A stretch of DNA of 64,000 bases, from assembly GCA_013398055.1 (NCBI GenBank), contig VZRS01006711.1, positions 192,323 to 256,322 on the forward strand. Direction: 5' to 3'. The notes below the pieces were generated by a model, which ran no database searches, had not been told where the DNA came from, and worked only from the letters and a program-made list of their open reading frames with translations. The position numbers and the translations under genes were made by a program. Shown one piece after another: positions 13,917-25,292 of this stretch. Origin of the DNA: Ifrita kowaldi (lineage: Eukaryota; Chordata; Aves; Passeriformes; Cinclosomatidae). The stretch's first letter is position 1. Every line of letters starts with the position of its first letter.

Positions 13917-14150
13917 GTAAGGTTAGAAAAGACCTCCAAGATCATGAAGTGCATCCTTTGAATCCCCCATGCCCACTAAACCACATTGGGAAGTGCCACA
14001 TCCACTCATTTTCCAAGGAAAGTGATGCCACCACTTCCCTGGGCAGCCCATTCCAATGTTTGACCACTCTTTCCGTGATGAAATTTTTCCTAACATCCAA
14101 CCTGAACCTCACCTGGCACAGCTTGATGCTGTTTCCCCCTGTTGAATCTG
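13917..14150 (-). mobile_element. CR1 LINE fragment (minus)
   Basis: The plus strand matches the reverse complement of an older CR1 subtype: 'aaggttagaaaagacctcc', then 'cccactaaaccaca', 'gccacatccactca', 'ccctgggcagcccattccaatg' and 'gaaatttttcctaacatcc' in the order expected for CR1. It is noticeably more diverged than the 21313 or 25059 copies, so it is probably an older insertion. Confidence 0.88.
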
Positions 14151-16480
14151 TCCAGCCCATCCCAGAAAAGCCTTGGAACAGAAGCACCTCCAGGCCCAGC
14201 CCTCACCATTCCCCTCTCCTCTCCTCCACAGCCAGGCAGCTCCCCTGGGATGCGAGGAGTGTGCGACATCCCTCAAATTCCCAGCTCTGCAAGGAGAGAA
14301 AATTGCACCCCTAAAAGCACTGATGAGAAAAAGCCACCCAAATTTGTTTTGATGCTTTCAAGAGGCCATAAAGTTTAGTATTATTTATTGGCAGGTCTCA
14401 CTCTGCTGAAGGCTCAGCGACACACGGAGCGCTGGCACAAGGTGCTCCCTTCCATCCCCTTGGAGCAGTTTTCCATTGCATTCTGGCACTTTTTGGGTCA
14501 GTTTTACCACACTTTTTTGTCAGTTTTTTACAGCTTCCCAATAAAGAAAAAAATCTTTAATCTCCTCCCTGTCCTCCTTGCCTTCAAGGGGCTTTTCCAG
14601 GTTTGTGAGACTCCAGCTCTGGGGATGCCCAGGCCACGGTGGCTGTCCCAGATGCTGCCAGGGCCAGCTCTTGCCAAGCCCCACTGCTCCAAACCCATGC
14701 AGGAGCAGCCCCTCAGCTGCCCCTCTCCATCTCCCTGTGCTCTCACTCCACTTAGCACAGCGTAGCCAAAATGGGAGTGAGGAGAAGAGCTTCAGTTCAC
14801 CAGAAATGCAATTTTTAATGGCCCTTGTGGCATTAGCTTGGGTGATGTGCTGTGTGTGAGCGCGGCTCCTGGGAAGGGCTGGGGAATGAATGCACTCCCT
14901 CTGCCCAGCAGGCAGAGATGAAGGAAGAGCCATGATTATTTTCAAATGTTAAGCATCACCAGAGCAGGATTCTGCAGTTAATAATGAAGAAAAGCCTATT
15001 TCCCATTCCAAATGAAACAAACTTGGTGGCCTCTCCTCCTGCTCTGCTCCCTCATGTTTTACACCTGGCACTGAGGTGACACCAGAGTTCCCACCACAGC
15101 CCCAGTCCAGAGCTTCCCACGAGTTTCTGTTAAAAAACTACTCTAAAAATTCACTAACTATCTCAAATAATAGGGAATAGGGATAGGAAAGTTGTGACAG
15201 CTCCCCACGCCAGCCCTGGCCTCACAAGCGCTTCCCCAGACCAAGTTGTTAAACCTGTCACACGAGTGCATTTATGGCTTCATACAAACACACAGAGATA
15301 AGACCAATAATCATTTCCCACTGGAAATTGGTGATTTGCATGCATATTGCACCAAAAATTAACGTTAAACGACAACAAAAAGGAATAAGAAAGTCAAGGG
15401 AAGGTTTCCAACTTTATTTTGCAGCTTCACCGACCAAATTCCTTGCCTTTGGCACGAAAAAAAGAACCAGGGTAGGGATTGCTACACTTGATCTGACAAA
15501 ATTTAGACTAATTGCTTTCCTGCAAGCAGAGTTGCTGAACTGCTCGTTGCTAACCCTGCCTTGTCTGGCGCCTCAACAGATGGGAGCAAAATGACTTCTG
15601 TAAATCAGAGCCCCGTGACAGCAGCGAGATTATCTCGGTTCTGGGAAACAATCTCAGGTAAAGCTCACATTAGAATGTCGTTAGGATTTCGCCCTGAAAT
15701 ATTGCTTTACATAAATTTTGCGGTGTAATGGTTCCTAAAAACTTCCGTACAAAATGAGATCTAATCACTTCCTTCACACCCTCTCCTCATTTGTTTGTAA
15801 GTTCAAAAATAGTTTTAAAAATAGATGATGATGTATCGCAGGAGACACTCCTTATTTTAATAACTTATCTTTAGAGAGGGAGACCAGCATTGCTGAGCTA
15901 CTGAAAACGTTCCAATGAAATTTCAGAATTAGCAAAGTCCTAAAATACTCCAACTTTCCATTACACACCCTTACATTTTGCAAGATGGGATTCAATTAAA
16001 TCAGCTGCCGCCCTTGACTCTGCAACTGCCAAAGGCAGATTAGACCAGAGAAGGGCAAAGTTGTGAAAAGAACCTTTAGGACTACATCAAACATGACATA
16101 ATTTAAGAGAAGAGACAAAAATACCCTTTTTTTGGCCAGTTAAATTCGGGGACAAGATGAGGGTCTTCTAATACAGCTTTGAATAAATTACCACCTGGTT
16201 TAAGCGGTGCTGCAGTATCAGCCTGGAGAGCTCTGTTATTTAGCAAATAAAATGTTACTTACAATGCCAGCCTCCTTTGTGTTTGGTAAATGCTACCTTG
16301 CATCCATTTGAGCTCAGTTCCAAGCCACCACAGACTCCTGTTCTTCTACCACGAGCAGCTAAAACCTTTCCCTTTCAAGCTCTTTGAGCTGCTGGTCTCT
16401 CTCACAGTGATGCAGCTTCAACATCTCCAAGCCCCTGAGAAATCCACGTGTGTTCATTGCTTTGAATCATTGCAGAAGCA
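14151..16480. other. Unique non-coding DNA
   Basis: No gene is recognised. Overlapping open frames on both strands at 14388-14945 lack motifs. The 15590-15900 stretch is AT-rich with retained CpGs and looks like a possible conserved non-coding element. Confidence 0.6.
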
Positions 16481-16485
16481 AAAAA

Positions 16486-16517
<32 letters not shown>

Positions 16518-16549
16518 AAAAAAACAAAANAAAAAAAAACAACAAAAAA
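16481..16549. repeat. Poly(A) microsatellite with an internal N
   Basis: An almost pure A tract of about 65 bp is broken by single G and C bases and by one N at 16530, and it ends in an A/AAC-rich edge. The N probably marks unresolved length. No polyadenylation signal lies within 30 bp upstream, and I see no retrocopied gene to its left, so it does not look like a processed-pseudogene tail. Confidence 0.9.
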
Positions 16550-18169
16550 CCCAACCCACTTCCTTGCTTTGTGTTGTATTTCAGAGAGTTTAAATGGTCT
16601 AATATCCAATTCCTTCTCAACGTACCACAAAGTGCTAAATGGTAAGAGTTGCATTACTGCCACTGCTTAGATCCTGGCTGATAAGGTGAGCCTTGTACAT
16701 TTAAACTGACTTCTGAAAAAGCTGTTGCTATCCTGGTCTGGCAATTAATAATTCATGGGGCCAAATTACAGCTCGAGAAGGATACAGCCATTTTTACCAG
16801 TTCTTTCATTTTCCTCTGATTTATGTATGACTAAGTAGGACACTGAGCAAAGGGAAAAAATTAAAACTTAACACTTCAGGTTGCAAATTAAACTGTTCTG
16901 TACTCAGAAAGGATGGATGGAGAGGATATAAAACTACTTCTTGGGAGACAAGCACATGGAGAAAAATTCTGAACATACATTAATTTTATGATATAAAAAT
17001 AGCCTTTGCAGCTACTAAAATTGGAGATATTTAAAACTGGAAATATTTATCACTAATGGCACTTGAGTGCCCTGGGAGTGCAACACAACACATTAGTATT
17101 TGTAACATCTTTACAACAGCCCTCCTTTCATGTTGTCCTTGATGAATGGACTCATTTTTCTGCCCCTTGTAGCTTTATCCTCTCATTGTTAAAGACATTT
17201 TTATTGATCCATGTACAGAACAAGATCCACCTAAAGACAAGGATCAGTAAAGGAATCCAATTTTGTTATTTTATTTCTTCCAGGGGGGAAAAAAAAAAGA
17301 TGATTCAGAAAACGATTTCTTTCTCAATTTACCGAGCACAGCCTAAGCTGACGTTTTCAAAAGGGCCTAGAAGTGTTCTACAGGATAAGGACACAGCCCA
17401 AACAATCCCAAATACAGGAGTAATCTACAGTTACAGCAATATCCACGAGCTTTCAGAAGTTTTTAGTCTAATGTGGCTTTTTATTGACTTTTTATTCAGT
17501 ACATTTCATCCTGAGACACCAGCTGAGGAGATGCTCATACTCAGAGGGTCCGTGGAATTCCTGGCTGTTGCATAACCCAAATAAAAACCTCAGAAAACCT
17601 TAATTAATGCAGCTAGACCATTGAATCTTTTTAAGAATAAAACAAATTTAAAAAAAAAAAATGGTGCCAAGAAGAAAGAAACTTATTGCTTTGGTTTTCA
17701 GGAAAATGTGTAAGGGCAAAATTTTCATAACTGTGGAAATAATTAGGTCTTAAATTGAAGCTGAGCTTCCTAAAAGCCTAAGTTACTTTGAAAATTGTTC
17801 ATTCCGTATCACACATGATAATCTAACAGTTTTTCATTACCACTATCTAATTATATCTTACTTGAGCTCCAATGTCTCCTCATAGGAAGTTATTTAAGCA
17901 GATAATACAGAGTTTTGGAGCTGCCCATGGTTGGCCACGTTACACAGAAATATTTACACCCACAAGTCTCCTTCAGTGCAAACAGCAGCTAAAAGGTATC
18001 GCAGCAGATTGTCCTGCTGCAAAACAAAACCATCCAAAGCACCCCGAAACGAAGCTTTTGGAAGACAACTCTGAGGATCTACCAAAGGCAACTGCTCCAC
18101 GTGTTAACTCTGATGTTAATTTACTCCGCTTTACCCTGAAGATGAGACCATGAGAACATTATTGTGAGT
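16550..18169. other. Unique AT-rich non-coding DNA
   Basis: The open frame at 17063-17575 (plus, 170 codons) is long for this base composition. It has no recognisable domain, and I see no flanking promoter or splice context for it. A short A run lies near 17651. Nothing else is recognised. Confidence 0.6.
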
Positions 18170-18548
18170 TCATGGAACGGATTGGGATCTTTAAAGCCCA
18201 TCCAGTGCCACCCCTGCCATGGGCAGGGACACCTTCCACTGTCCCAGGCTGCTCCAAGCCCCAGTGTCCAGCCTGGCCTTGGGCACTGCCAGGGATCCAG
18301 GGGCAGCCACAGCTTCTCTGGGAATTCCATCCCAGCCCCTCACCACCTTCACAGGAAGAATTTCTTCCCAATATCCCATCTAACCCTGCCATTCCCCCTT
18401 GTCCTGTCACTCCAGGCCCTTGTAAATTGTCTCTCTCCGTGTTTCTTGTCACCTCCCTTAAAGTACCGGGACAGCTGCATTCATTGACTCTGAAGCTTCT
18501 CTCCTCCAGGCTGAAAACCCCAATCTCTGAATCCTCTCAAACATTGGC
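18170..18548 (-). mobile_element. CR1 LINE fragment (minus), about 380 bp
   Basis: This is the reverse complement of a CR1 3' region: 'aaagcccatccagtgccacc', 'ccatgggcagggacacc', 'gggcactgccagggatccag', then 'cttctctgggaattcc' and 'cttcccaatatcc', ending at 'cttctctcctccaggctga'. It belongs to the same young-looking subtype as the copies at 21313, 25059, 35049, 47608 and 60480. Open frames of about 60-130 codons here are by-products of CR1 sequence. Confidence 0.93.
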
Positions 18549-18619
18549 TAATTACTGCTGCTGGACTGACTAGTATTCTTACTTTTTGTTTTTTATTTTC
18601 CACAGTGGATGGTAAAATC

Positions 18620-18763
18620 CTGCAGTGGGTTGTCCATAGAAGTTGTGAAGTCCTTGAAGATACTCAAAATGGAAAAGTGTCTGAGCAACCTGTCCTGCTT
18701 GGAACAGGAAGATGGAGCAGATGACATCCACATTCCCTCCAGCAACATTATTTCATGATTTTA
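18620..18763 (+). mobile_element. CR1 LINE 3' end fragment (plus), diverged
   Basis: The order 'gggttgtccatagaagttgtg', 'tccttgaagatactcaaaa', 'ctgagcaacctg', 'ggagcagatgacatcca' and 'cattatttcatgatttt' follows the 3' end of an older CR1 subtype, with a decayed terminus. It lies 70 bp from a CR1 copy in the opposite orientation, but the two are different subtypes and look like independent insertions. Confidence 0.72.
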
Positions 18764-21312
18764 ACAGCAAAACAGGCATGAAAACACCAAATGTTGGAGT
18801 CTGGAAGTGGGAACGAGCAGAAGAAAGAGTAGATGCACACAGACACTCTCCTGGGCTAAAAAAAAACAACCAGTGAGACTTATTGAGAGCAGTTCATTCA
18901 AAGAACTTAAGTTATCTATTAGAGCTACTATTTTGATAGCAAATCATTTGATTTGTTACTAAAAGGTACATTTCAAATGGAATTGTTTGTTGACACTAAG
19001 AGGAGTCAACAAGGTTCAGCACATGGAAGTATTCAGCACCCTAGGGCAGCTCAGTGAAGTCCAATCAAGCATTTAAACTGAATCCCACCATCGTGTTTGG
19101 CCAGTAAGGGACAGCTCCACTCACACTGGAGAGCCACTCCAGAGAGCTGCTGGGTGAGAGTTCATTAGCCACAATGCACTTTGAAAATCAGCCCTGTTTG
19201 CGTGTGTTCCTGAGGAATCTGAGACCTTGTCTGTGCCTCCTGGAAAGGCTCAGAGCGCAGCTTAACTGGAGAGAAAGCTCCGATGGCAGGAGGGGAACGG
19301 CAGGAGGGGAACGGCAGGAGGGGAACGGCTGCACTTCCTAACGCGGAGACACCACAGAAACCCCTCCTTCAAGGAGCTCCAGCGACCTGAGCCTCAGGTG
19401 CTCTAATGCAAGGTGAATTTAGATGCAGGACTGTGTCAAAGGCTGTTTCTTTTCGCTGGCAGTTTTGTTTATGACCCTGTTTTTCCTGCAGATAATCACG
19501 GCACCCAGCGCTCCCCGTGCACACCGAGGGCAGCCGCGCTCTCGCTTCTCGCACGCCCCTCGTTAGAAGCTTTGCCAGTGTGCTCAGCCTCACTCACAGG
19601 GATGGAAGGTGCAGGAAGGATCACTGGAAAGGTGCAGATGTCTGCTTTAAGAGCCTCTGATAAACCTTCAATTATCAGCCCGTACAAACACCCTGTGCCT
19701 CGGACTGTGCAGGATTGAACCCACCGGTCCCAAAGAACCCTCTCCTCAAGCTGAGCTTTCCTAGACCAGACAAACAGTCTGGGTGTTTAAAACAAACGTT
19801 TCAATAGCAAAAACACTTTTTCCAAAGCCCAGTGAGCTCCCAAGAAGCACCTGAGCAGCCCGAAAATCACTTGACAGCACCCTCCGCTGAAGTACCTCTG
19901 AACATTTCTGCTGTCATCCAGTTATTTTAATTTATCCCAAAGTCCTAAAAGCCAGCAGTAAAAACAAGTAAGGCTCGCAGCATGAAAAAGCACATCCTAA
20001 ATAACATATACAATGTATGTAAATACCAGTGCCCTAACACAAGTTCAGTAGCTTAAAGGTATTGCCAACCATCACACCATCACAACTGCAGTTTAAAATG
20101 CCATCAGAAACTTCTGGAAATAGAGTTTTGTACTTTCTGCAACCATCATGACAAAGTTCTGATCATTTTCCAATGAATTATTATTTAAGCTTAATAAAAA
20201 TCCTGCTCTAACACAATTGTCTTTTGTATTAGCTGAATAAATCAGCCCAGCAAACCAGGGCAATAATATTCGTTTTCAGTAAGAAGGTGAAAGCAAAGTC
20301 AAAACGGGGAATGCAGAAAACAAACACAAATGTAAATTTTAAAACACAGCTGACATTCCCCAGACCGCTTAAATATGGTTTTTGTCTTTTCCCTAAGAAA
20401 ACAGAACTGTGCAGAGGACTGAAGAAGACAGGAGGAAACCCATAAGGCCCATTAACTTCTCCACACACACCTTCCACGTGGCCAGGCTGCTCAAAACTCC
20501 CTCAAATCTCCAGCTTTAATAAAATTTATCTCTTTTAGAGTAAAGACATGAAGAGGGGCACATCTTTTCCAGCAGCAGGGTCTGGCAGAGGTACAGCTGC
20601 ACTGCTGCAACTTTTCCTCCTAAACCCAGAAACTTTTGCATGCATGAAATTTGTTAAAAGTCGCTGCTAACTTGCAGGTTTTTTCTTTGCTCCAAGTCTA
20701 AGAAGCCTCCAGTAACGTCTCCAGTATGAACTCTAAAAATCCAGGTAGAGCTGTCCGTCAGTTGACCCCGCCATCGCTCAGAGAGCATTAGGCAGACTGG
20801 CAAAAAGCCACATCCAGTTTGAAATGTGCACTGAAAATTTCCTCTGTCAGATGAATCTTTAATCTATTTATAATCTCCAATGTTTCCTCTAAACAGCACT
20901 CCATGTCTTACCTTGTATCATTTTCCACATAAATGCCATGCCACAGAGCTGAAACGTATGTCCAAAGAGAAAAGTGGATTTCATTTTGATTTTTTTAAAG
21001 CGAAATGGTTGAGAGATTGACCTTATTATAATTTGATCTCCAGTCATTATTACCAGAACAACTCAAAAGCAATTCCTGTCATCGTCCCTGCTGCAGAGTG
21101 TTTTGGAAACCAGGGCCCTGCTACAGGGAAACAGTTCCTTCCTTTCTGTGCACTTGATCAGAAAATCAGGACGCTGACAGACATTATTACAGATCTTCCG
21201 ATGCTCCTTTTAAGCATTAAAGGTTTTCAAGTCATACTCTTGTGAAATTTGTTTGGGTAATTAACTTCATTATCTGGAAATGCATCAGACAGGAACGGTT
21301 TATCTGAACCAG
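18764..21312. other. Unique non-coding DNA with a small minisatellite
   Basis: No gene is recognised. Apart from the 14-bp tandem repeat at 19285-19326, the stretch has no repeats that I can see. The opposing open frames at 19369-19718 lack motifs. Confidence 0.6.
19285..19326. repeat. 14-bp tandem repeat, 3 units
   Basis: Three exact consecutive units of GGCAGGAGGGGAAC are present. The array is short and purine-rich on the plus strand. It is probably length-polymorphic, and no function is evident. Confidence 0.95.
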
Positions 21313-21675
21313 AACCACAGAACATTGGAAAGGACCTTAAAGCTCATCCCATCCAGTGCCACCCCTGCCATGGGCAGGGACACCTTCCACTGTCCCAGGC
21401 TGCTCCCAGCCCCAGTGTCCAGCCTGGCCTTGGGCACTGCCAGGGATCCAGGGGCAGCCCCAGCTGCTCTGGGAATTCCATCCCAGCCCCTCCCCACCCT
21501 CCCAGCCAGGAATTCCTTCCCAATATCCCATCCATCCCTGCCCTCTGACAGTGGGAAGCCATTCCCTGTGTCCTTGGGCACTGGAAAATGCCCAAAGTCC
21601 ATCCCCAGCTCTCCTGGAGCCCCTTTGGGCACTGGAAAATGCTCTCAGGTCTCCCTGGAGCCTTCTCAAGCCTCT
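21313..21675 (-). mobile_element. CR1 LINE fragment (minus), about 360 bp
   Basis: The left edge 'accacagaacattggaaagg' is the reverse complement of a CR1 3' terminus. It is followed by the standard 'ccatgggcagggacacc', 'ggatccaggggcagcccc' and 'ggtctccctggagccttctc' segments. The piece 'gggcactggaaaatgc' occurs twice (about 21570 and 21628), so this copy has a small internal rearrangement. It is the source of open frames of up to 236 codons at 21280-21990, which should not be annotated as a gene. Confidence 0.94.
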
Positions 21676-22778
21676 CCCTCCTCCCCAGAGCCATTGCAGA
21701 GAGCGCTGTTCTGCTCCCCAAACTTCCCCCTGCTGCAGGAGACAGGGAACATGGGATGTCATATGGGATGTCAGGAACAGAGATCTCAGGGTATGAGCCA
21801 TGGTCAGAGCCCATCTGAAATAAGAGAAAGCTTGGTGGCAGCAGGTGGACAAAAAACGCGGCTGCAAATGCCAACATGTGTGCTGCTCGCACTCCCATCC
21901 CTCCCTGAGAGCCCTCTAGGACACACAGAAATTGGATTTCCTCGCACAAACCTCCCTCACGTCTGGCTGTGTGGAAACAAAGTAAATTAGCAACAAACAA
22001 GTCACCAACTACACAGAGCCTTTCAACAGCCATTTTACTCTTGTACTACAATGCACACTGCATTTATTTTCTTTCAGAAGCTACAGAAACTAACAAAGGC
22101 ACTACGTGCTGAGTTTCCCTATGATTATTTATGACCTATTTTATGGATCTGATTAGGCACCATTCACAGGAGCAGATTTACGAGGGGCTCCTTACGCTGG
22201 GTGTTCATTCAGCAAAGAGCTGTGGGATTAATTCCCACTTCTTGGAGCTGCACGGGATCGTAGCTGGTCCTGGAGTGGAATTTTGAGCCAAACCCTCGCC
22301 CCAGACCAAGAGCACCTCTGCAAACCCAGCAGGACCCACAGCAGGCAGGCTCGGAGCAGACACTCAGCGTCCCATTAGTGTCCTTTGTGTTCTGCACAAC
22401 AGGGTATTGGTGTCCCGATGCTCCGATAAGGAGGGAGCAGCTCCATTTGGTGCCTATCAGATAACGCAGCTATCAGGGGGATCTTTATCTGCTCCGTGTG
22501 TGGGCTAGAGCAGATCTGGAATTTGAGAGTTCTGCTGCTACTCGGGCGATTTTAGTCACTTCAGCTCTGCCTGCAGCTCACACGGATGCAACACCGACAG
22601 AAGAATATTTGACATCTCCTCCCAGTCTTAGGGTACTTAAAGAAGATCTTTTTATTATTGTTACTGTTTTTAAAACTATGGAATGGAATCACTGAATACG
22701 GGCTTGCAAATAGCAGTAAAATTATACAGTCCATGCATCAAAGATTCTTAGTGTAGAGCATGAAACAAAAATGGGCAG
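21676..22778. other. Unique non-coding DNA
   Basis: No gene is recognised. The one notable item is the cluster of GATA motifs at 22435-22490, listed separately. Confidence 0.6.
22435..22490. promoter_or_regulatory. GATA-motif cluster (candidate enhancer)
   Basis: Five GATA cores lie within 56 bp: GATAAG at 22435, CTATC at 22454, GATAA at 22460, CTATC at 22470 and TTATCT at 22485. Both orientations are used. Dense GATA sites are typical of enhancers bound by GATA factors. Binding and function are inference from motif density only. Confidence 0.35.
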
Positions 22779-22836
22779 CTGGGGGTTGGAACTGGATGAT
22801 CTTTGATGTCCCTTCCAACCCCTGGGCCATTCTGTG
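22779..22836 (+). mobile_element. CR1 LINE 3' end fragment (plus)
   Basis: The plus strand reads 'gggggttggaactggatgat', then 'cccttccaacccc' and a remnant of the ATTCTGTG terminus. Only about 60 bp of the 3' end are present. Confidence 0.85.
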
Positions 22837-23897
22837 TTTTTTTCTGATTTATGAGGAGGCAGCAGCTCCTCCTGTGTAGGACAACAGCAGAGTGAGGCAT
22901 TTCCCCACACTGGAAACAGCCAGCCTGGGAAAACAACACTCAACTGGAGAAGGTTGGGGGTTTTTTTAACTGTAAATACCTGAATTCCTTCTGTCTGAGG
23001 CAACACAATGCTGTGTATTTCCACTCACACCTGTGGTGATTATGCCTGGCTTTGATTCAGTAATTATTTTTTATAATGGTGCTAAAAGACCACATTTTAC
23101 CATGCATATTGAAGCCAGAACATCTTCACTTCTTTCCTATTGTTAAGAAAAATACACTCTCCTAGAAAAAAGAACTCTTTATACTGCTCTGGTCCAACTG
23201 AGTGACAAACCAGTTAGTTCAATGATGCATCAACCTTCAAAGCTTCTGGAGTCAGCAAGAAACAGAGGAAAGGATAGAGACCTTTGTTTCCGTTTTATTT
23301 TAAATTTCAAATTTACCTTTTGCTTGATGTTCGTGATTTTTCACCTCCACTGGGGATGTGGGAACTTGTATAACTTCCTTTTTATGGGTCATATTCTCAT
23401 TACACTTAAACACATTCTCTAAGAGATGAGAGGTCATTACTGCACAGACATTCAGATGTTTTGGACTGATGTTGCATGACCCACAGACAGGCTGGCAGAG
23501 AAGACTGGCATCGTACTGGAAGAGCAAAATCCTGGCTGTGGAAGACAACGCTTCTCTTCAACAGAACTAAAAGCTGGATTCACACCTGGGGAGAACCCAT
23601 AGTAGTAAATAATGGCTAAAAAACTCCATTACCAGAAAGAGATTTTTGTTTTACAGTAGGTCATCTCATTTTGTGGTTTGACAAAATTCAGATAACAACA
23701 TACAATTTCCTTAGTTTCACACTAGGAAAACAGAGTTAAAGACCACTAGAAAGAAAAGAAATGAATTAAGAGAAAGTCCTGCTGACGACAGTGAAGTATT
23801 TTTCTCCTTCAAGGAGAAATCTCTGTGCTTGGAAGCGTTCAAACAGTTCCCTGAGCTTCTGGTTCATTCCTCAACAGGAATGATTTGGACATGGACT
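22837..23897. other. Unique AT-rich non-coding DNA
   Basis: No gene, RNA gene or transposon is recognised here. Confidence 0.6.
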
Positions 23898-24012
23898 CGT
23901 GGAATCACTAAGAACAAGACCTCCAAGATCATCAAGTCCACACTTTGACCCAATTTCCCCCTTGCCCACTAAACCAGAGCACAAAATCCACTCATGTTTT
24001 GAACACTTGGCT
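23898..24012 (-). mobile_element. CR1 LINE fragment (minus), diverged
   Basis: The plus strand has 'aagacctccaagatcatcaa', 'actttgaccca', 'cttgcccactaaacc' and 'tgaacacttgg' in the order of the reverse complement of an older CR1. It is the same subtype as the 13917 copy and is truncated after about 115 bp. Confidence 0.82.
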
Positions 24013-25058
24013 CTGAGCTTCTGGATTACAAGACAACCACTACAAAGGAAGCAGTCCATGGAATAGTACTGATAATCTCCTCCCTCAATTTAATATCTTC
24101 TAAAAATTATTAAGTTTAGCCTACTAAGGACTGTAAGGTCTAAGTTTCCCTCACTTGGACACAGTTTGGGACAGCAGGATTGTCTGAAGGAGACACAAGG
24201 GCAGAACTATTGAAATACGAAAAGAAACTCAAAGAAAAACTGATTTACTTCTCACTTTGATATTATTATGGAGACGCACAAATAGATCTCAATTTTTATA
24301 GCCTTTAAGGGCAACACATCATGAAATTCAGTCTTTCAAACTGAATTTAAATGCATCCTTAAATTATAGAAAAAGGCTTTTGTTCCCATAAGATGGCAAT
24401 CAAAACCAGACCCACTAAATAATGTGGCTGCTATGAGTCCGGGCAATTTTATTTCCAATACAAAAGAATCCTTCTCATGCAAAAACTTTGATTAATTATT
24501 TTGCATCAGGAAGAAAGAATCTCTTTTTAATTGTAGCAAAAAAAATCATTATAGATTAAAATGTCATTTTAAGTAAGACATTATGGAACCAAAAGATCAT
24601 TTCTGCTCTTTCCAAATTAAGAATACAAAACTAAAAATTAAACTGTAAGTAAAATGCCATATATTGCCTTGGAATGAATTTCCAATAATAGTATCTACTT
24701 TATATTGGTACAAACAAACTTTGTCTTAATTAGATTGACCTTTAAAAAGCTTCTCAGGCGTTTGAGAATTGTAAATACTTAAAGTCTGATTCATTCACAT
24801 TCCTGTTTGCTGAAAGCTTCGAAAACCAGAGCTGGGGCCAATTGCACCAGTCCTGCAGCTCTGCTGGGACCGGGCCAGCCAGGCCTCGGAGGAATTTCAT
24901 CCCTTCTGCCTCCACGGTGGCCTGGGGGGATTGGGAGCTTGGCTGCACATTGGAAGGGCTGTGAAATCCCACAGGAGCTGCAGCGAGGGCTAATTAGGGG
25001 ATGAGCAAATGGGTAATGGGGCTGAAGTGGCATTGCTGTACCAGCAAGGGAAAGCTCA
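24013..25058. other. Unique AT-rich non-coding DNA
   Basis: 24050-24780 is strongly AT-rich with short A/T runs. 24800-25058 is richer in GC but carries no recognisable gene. Confidence 0.6.
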
Positions 25059-25292
25059 CGGAATGACAAAATAGTTTGGGATGGAAGGGACCTTAGAGCC
25101 CATCCAGTGCCACCCCTGCCATGGGCAGGGACACCTTCCACTGTCCCAGGCTGCTCCAAGCCCCAATGTCCAGCCTGGCCTTGGACACTGCCAGGGATCC
25201 AGGGGCAGCCACAGCTTCCCTGGGAATTCCATCCCAGCCTCTCAGCACTCTCACAGGGAGCAATTTCATCCTAACATCCAATCTCGCCCCGC
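25059..25292 (-). mobile_element. CR1 LINE fragment (minus)
   Basis: This is the reverse complement of a CR1 3' region, with 'tagtttgggatggaagggac' at the left, then 'cccatccagtgccacccc', 'ccatgggcagggacacc', 'ctgccagggatccaggggca' and 'ttcatcctaacatccaatct' at the right. It supplies the first half of a 164-codon open frame that continues into unique DNA to 25575. Confidence 0.93.

Noticed and set aside
16290..16549. Poly(A) tract as the tail of a processed pseudogene
   Set aside because: No AATAAA within 30 bp upstream and no gene-like sequence to the left; it reads as a microsatellite.
17063..17575. 170-codon plus-strand open frame
   Set aside because: No motif, no neighbouring exons, and low-complexity Lys runs from an A-rich tract. 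Consistent with chance in 64 kb read in six frames.
21280..21990. Open frames of 236 (plus) and 229 (minus) codons
   Set aside because: About half of each lies in a CR1 copy; related GC-rich CR1 fragments elsewhere give similar proline/glycine-rich translations. No domain.
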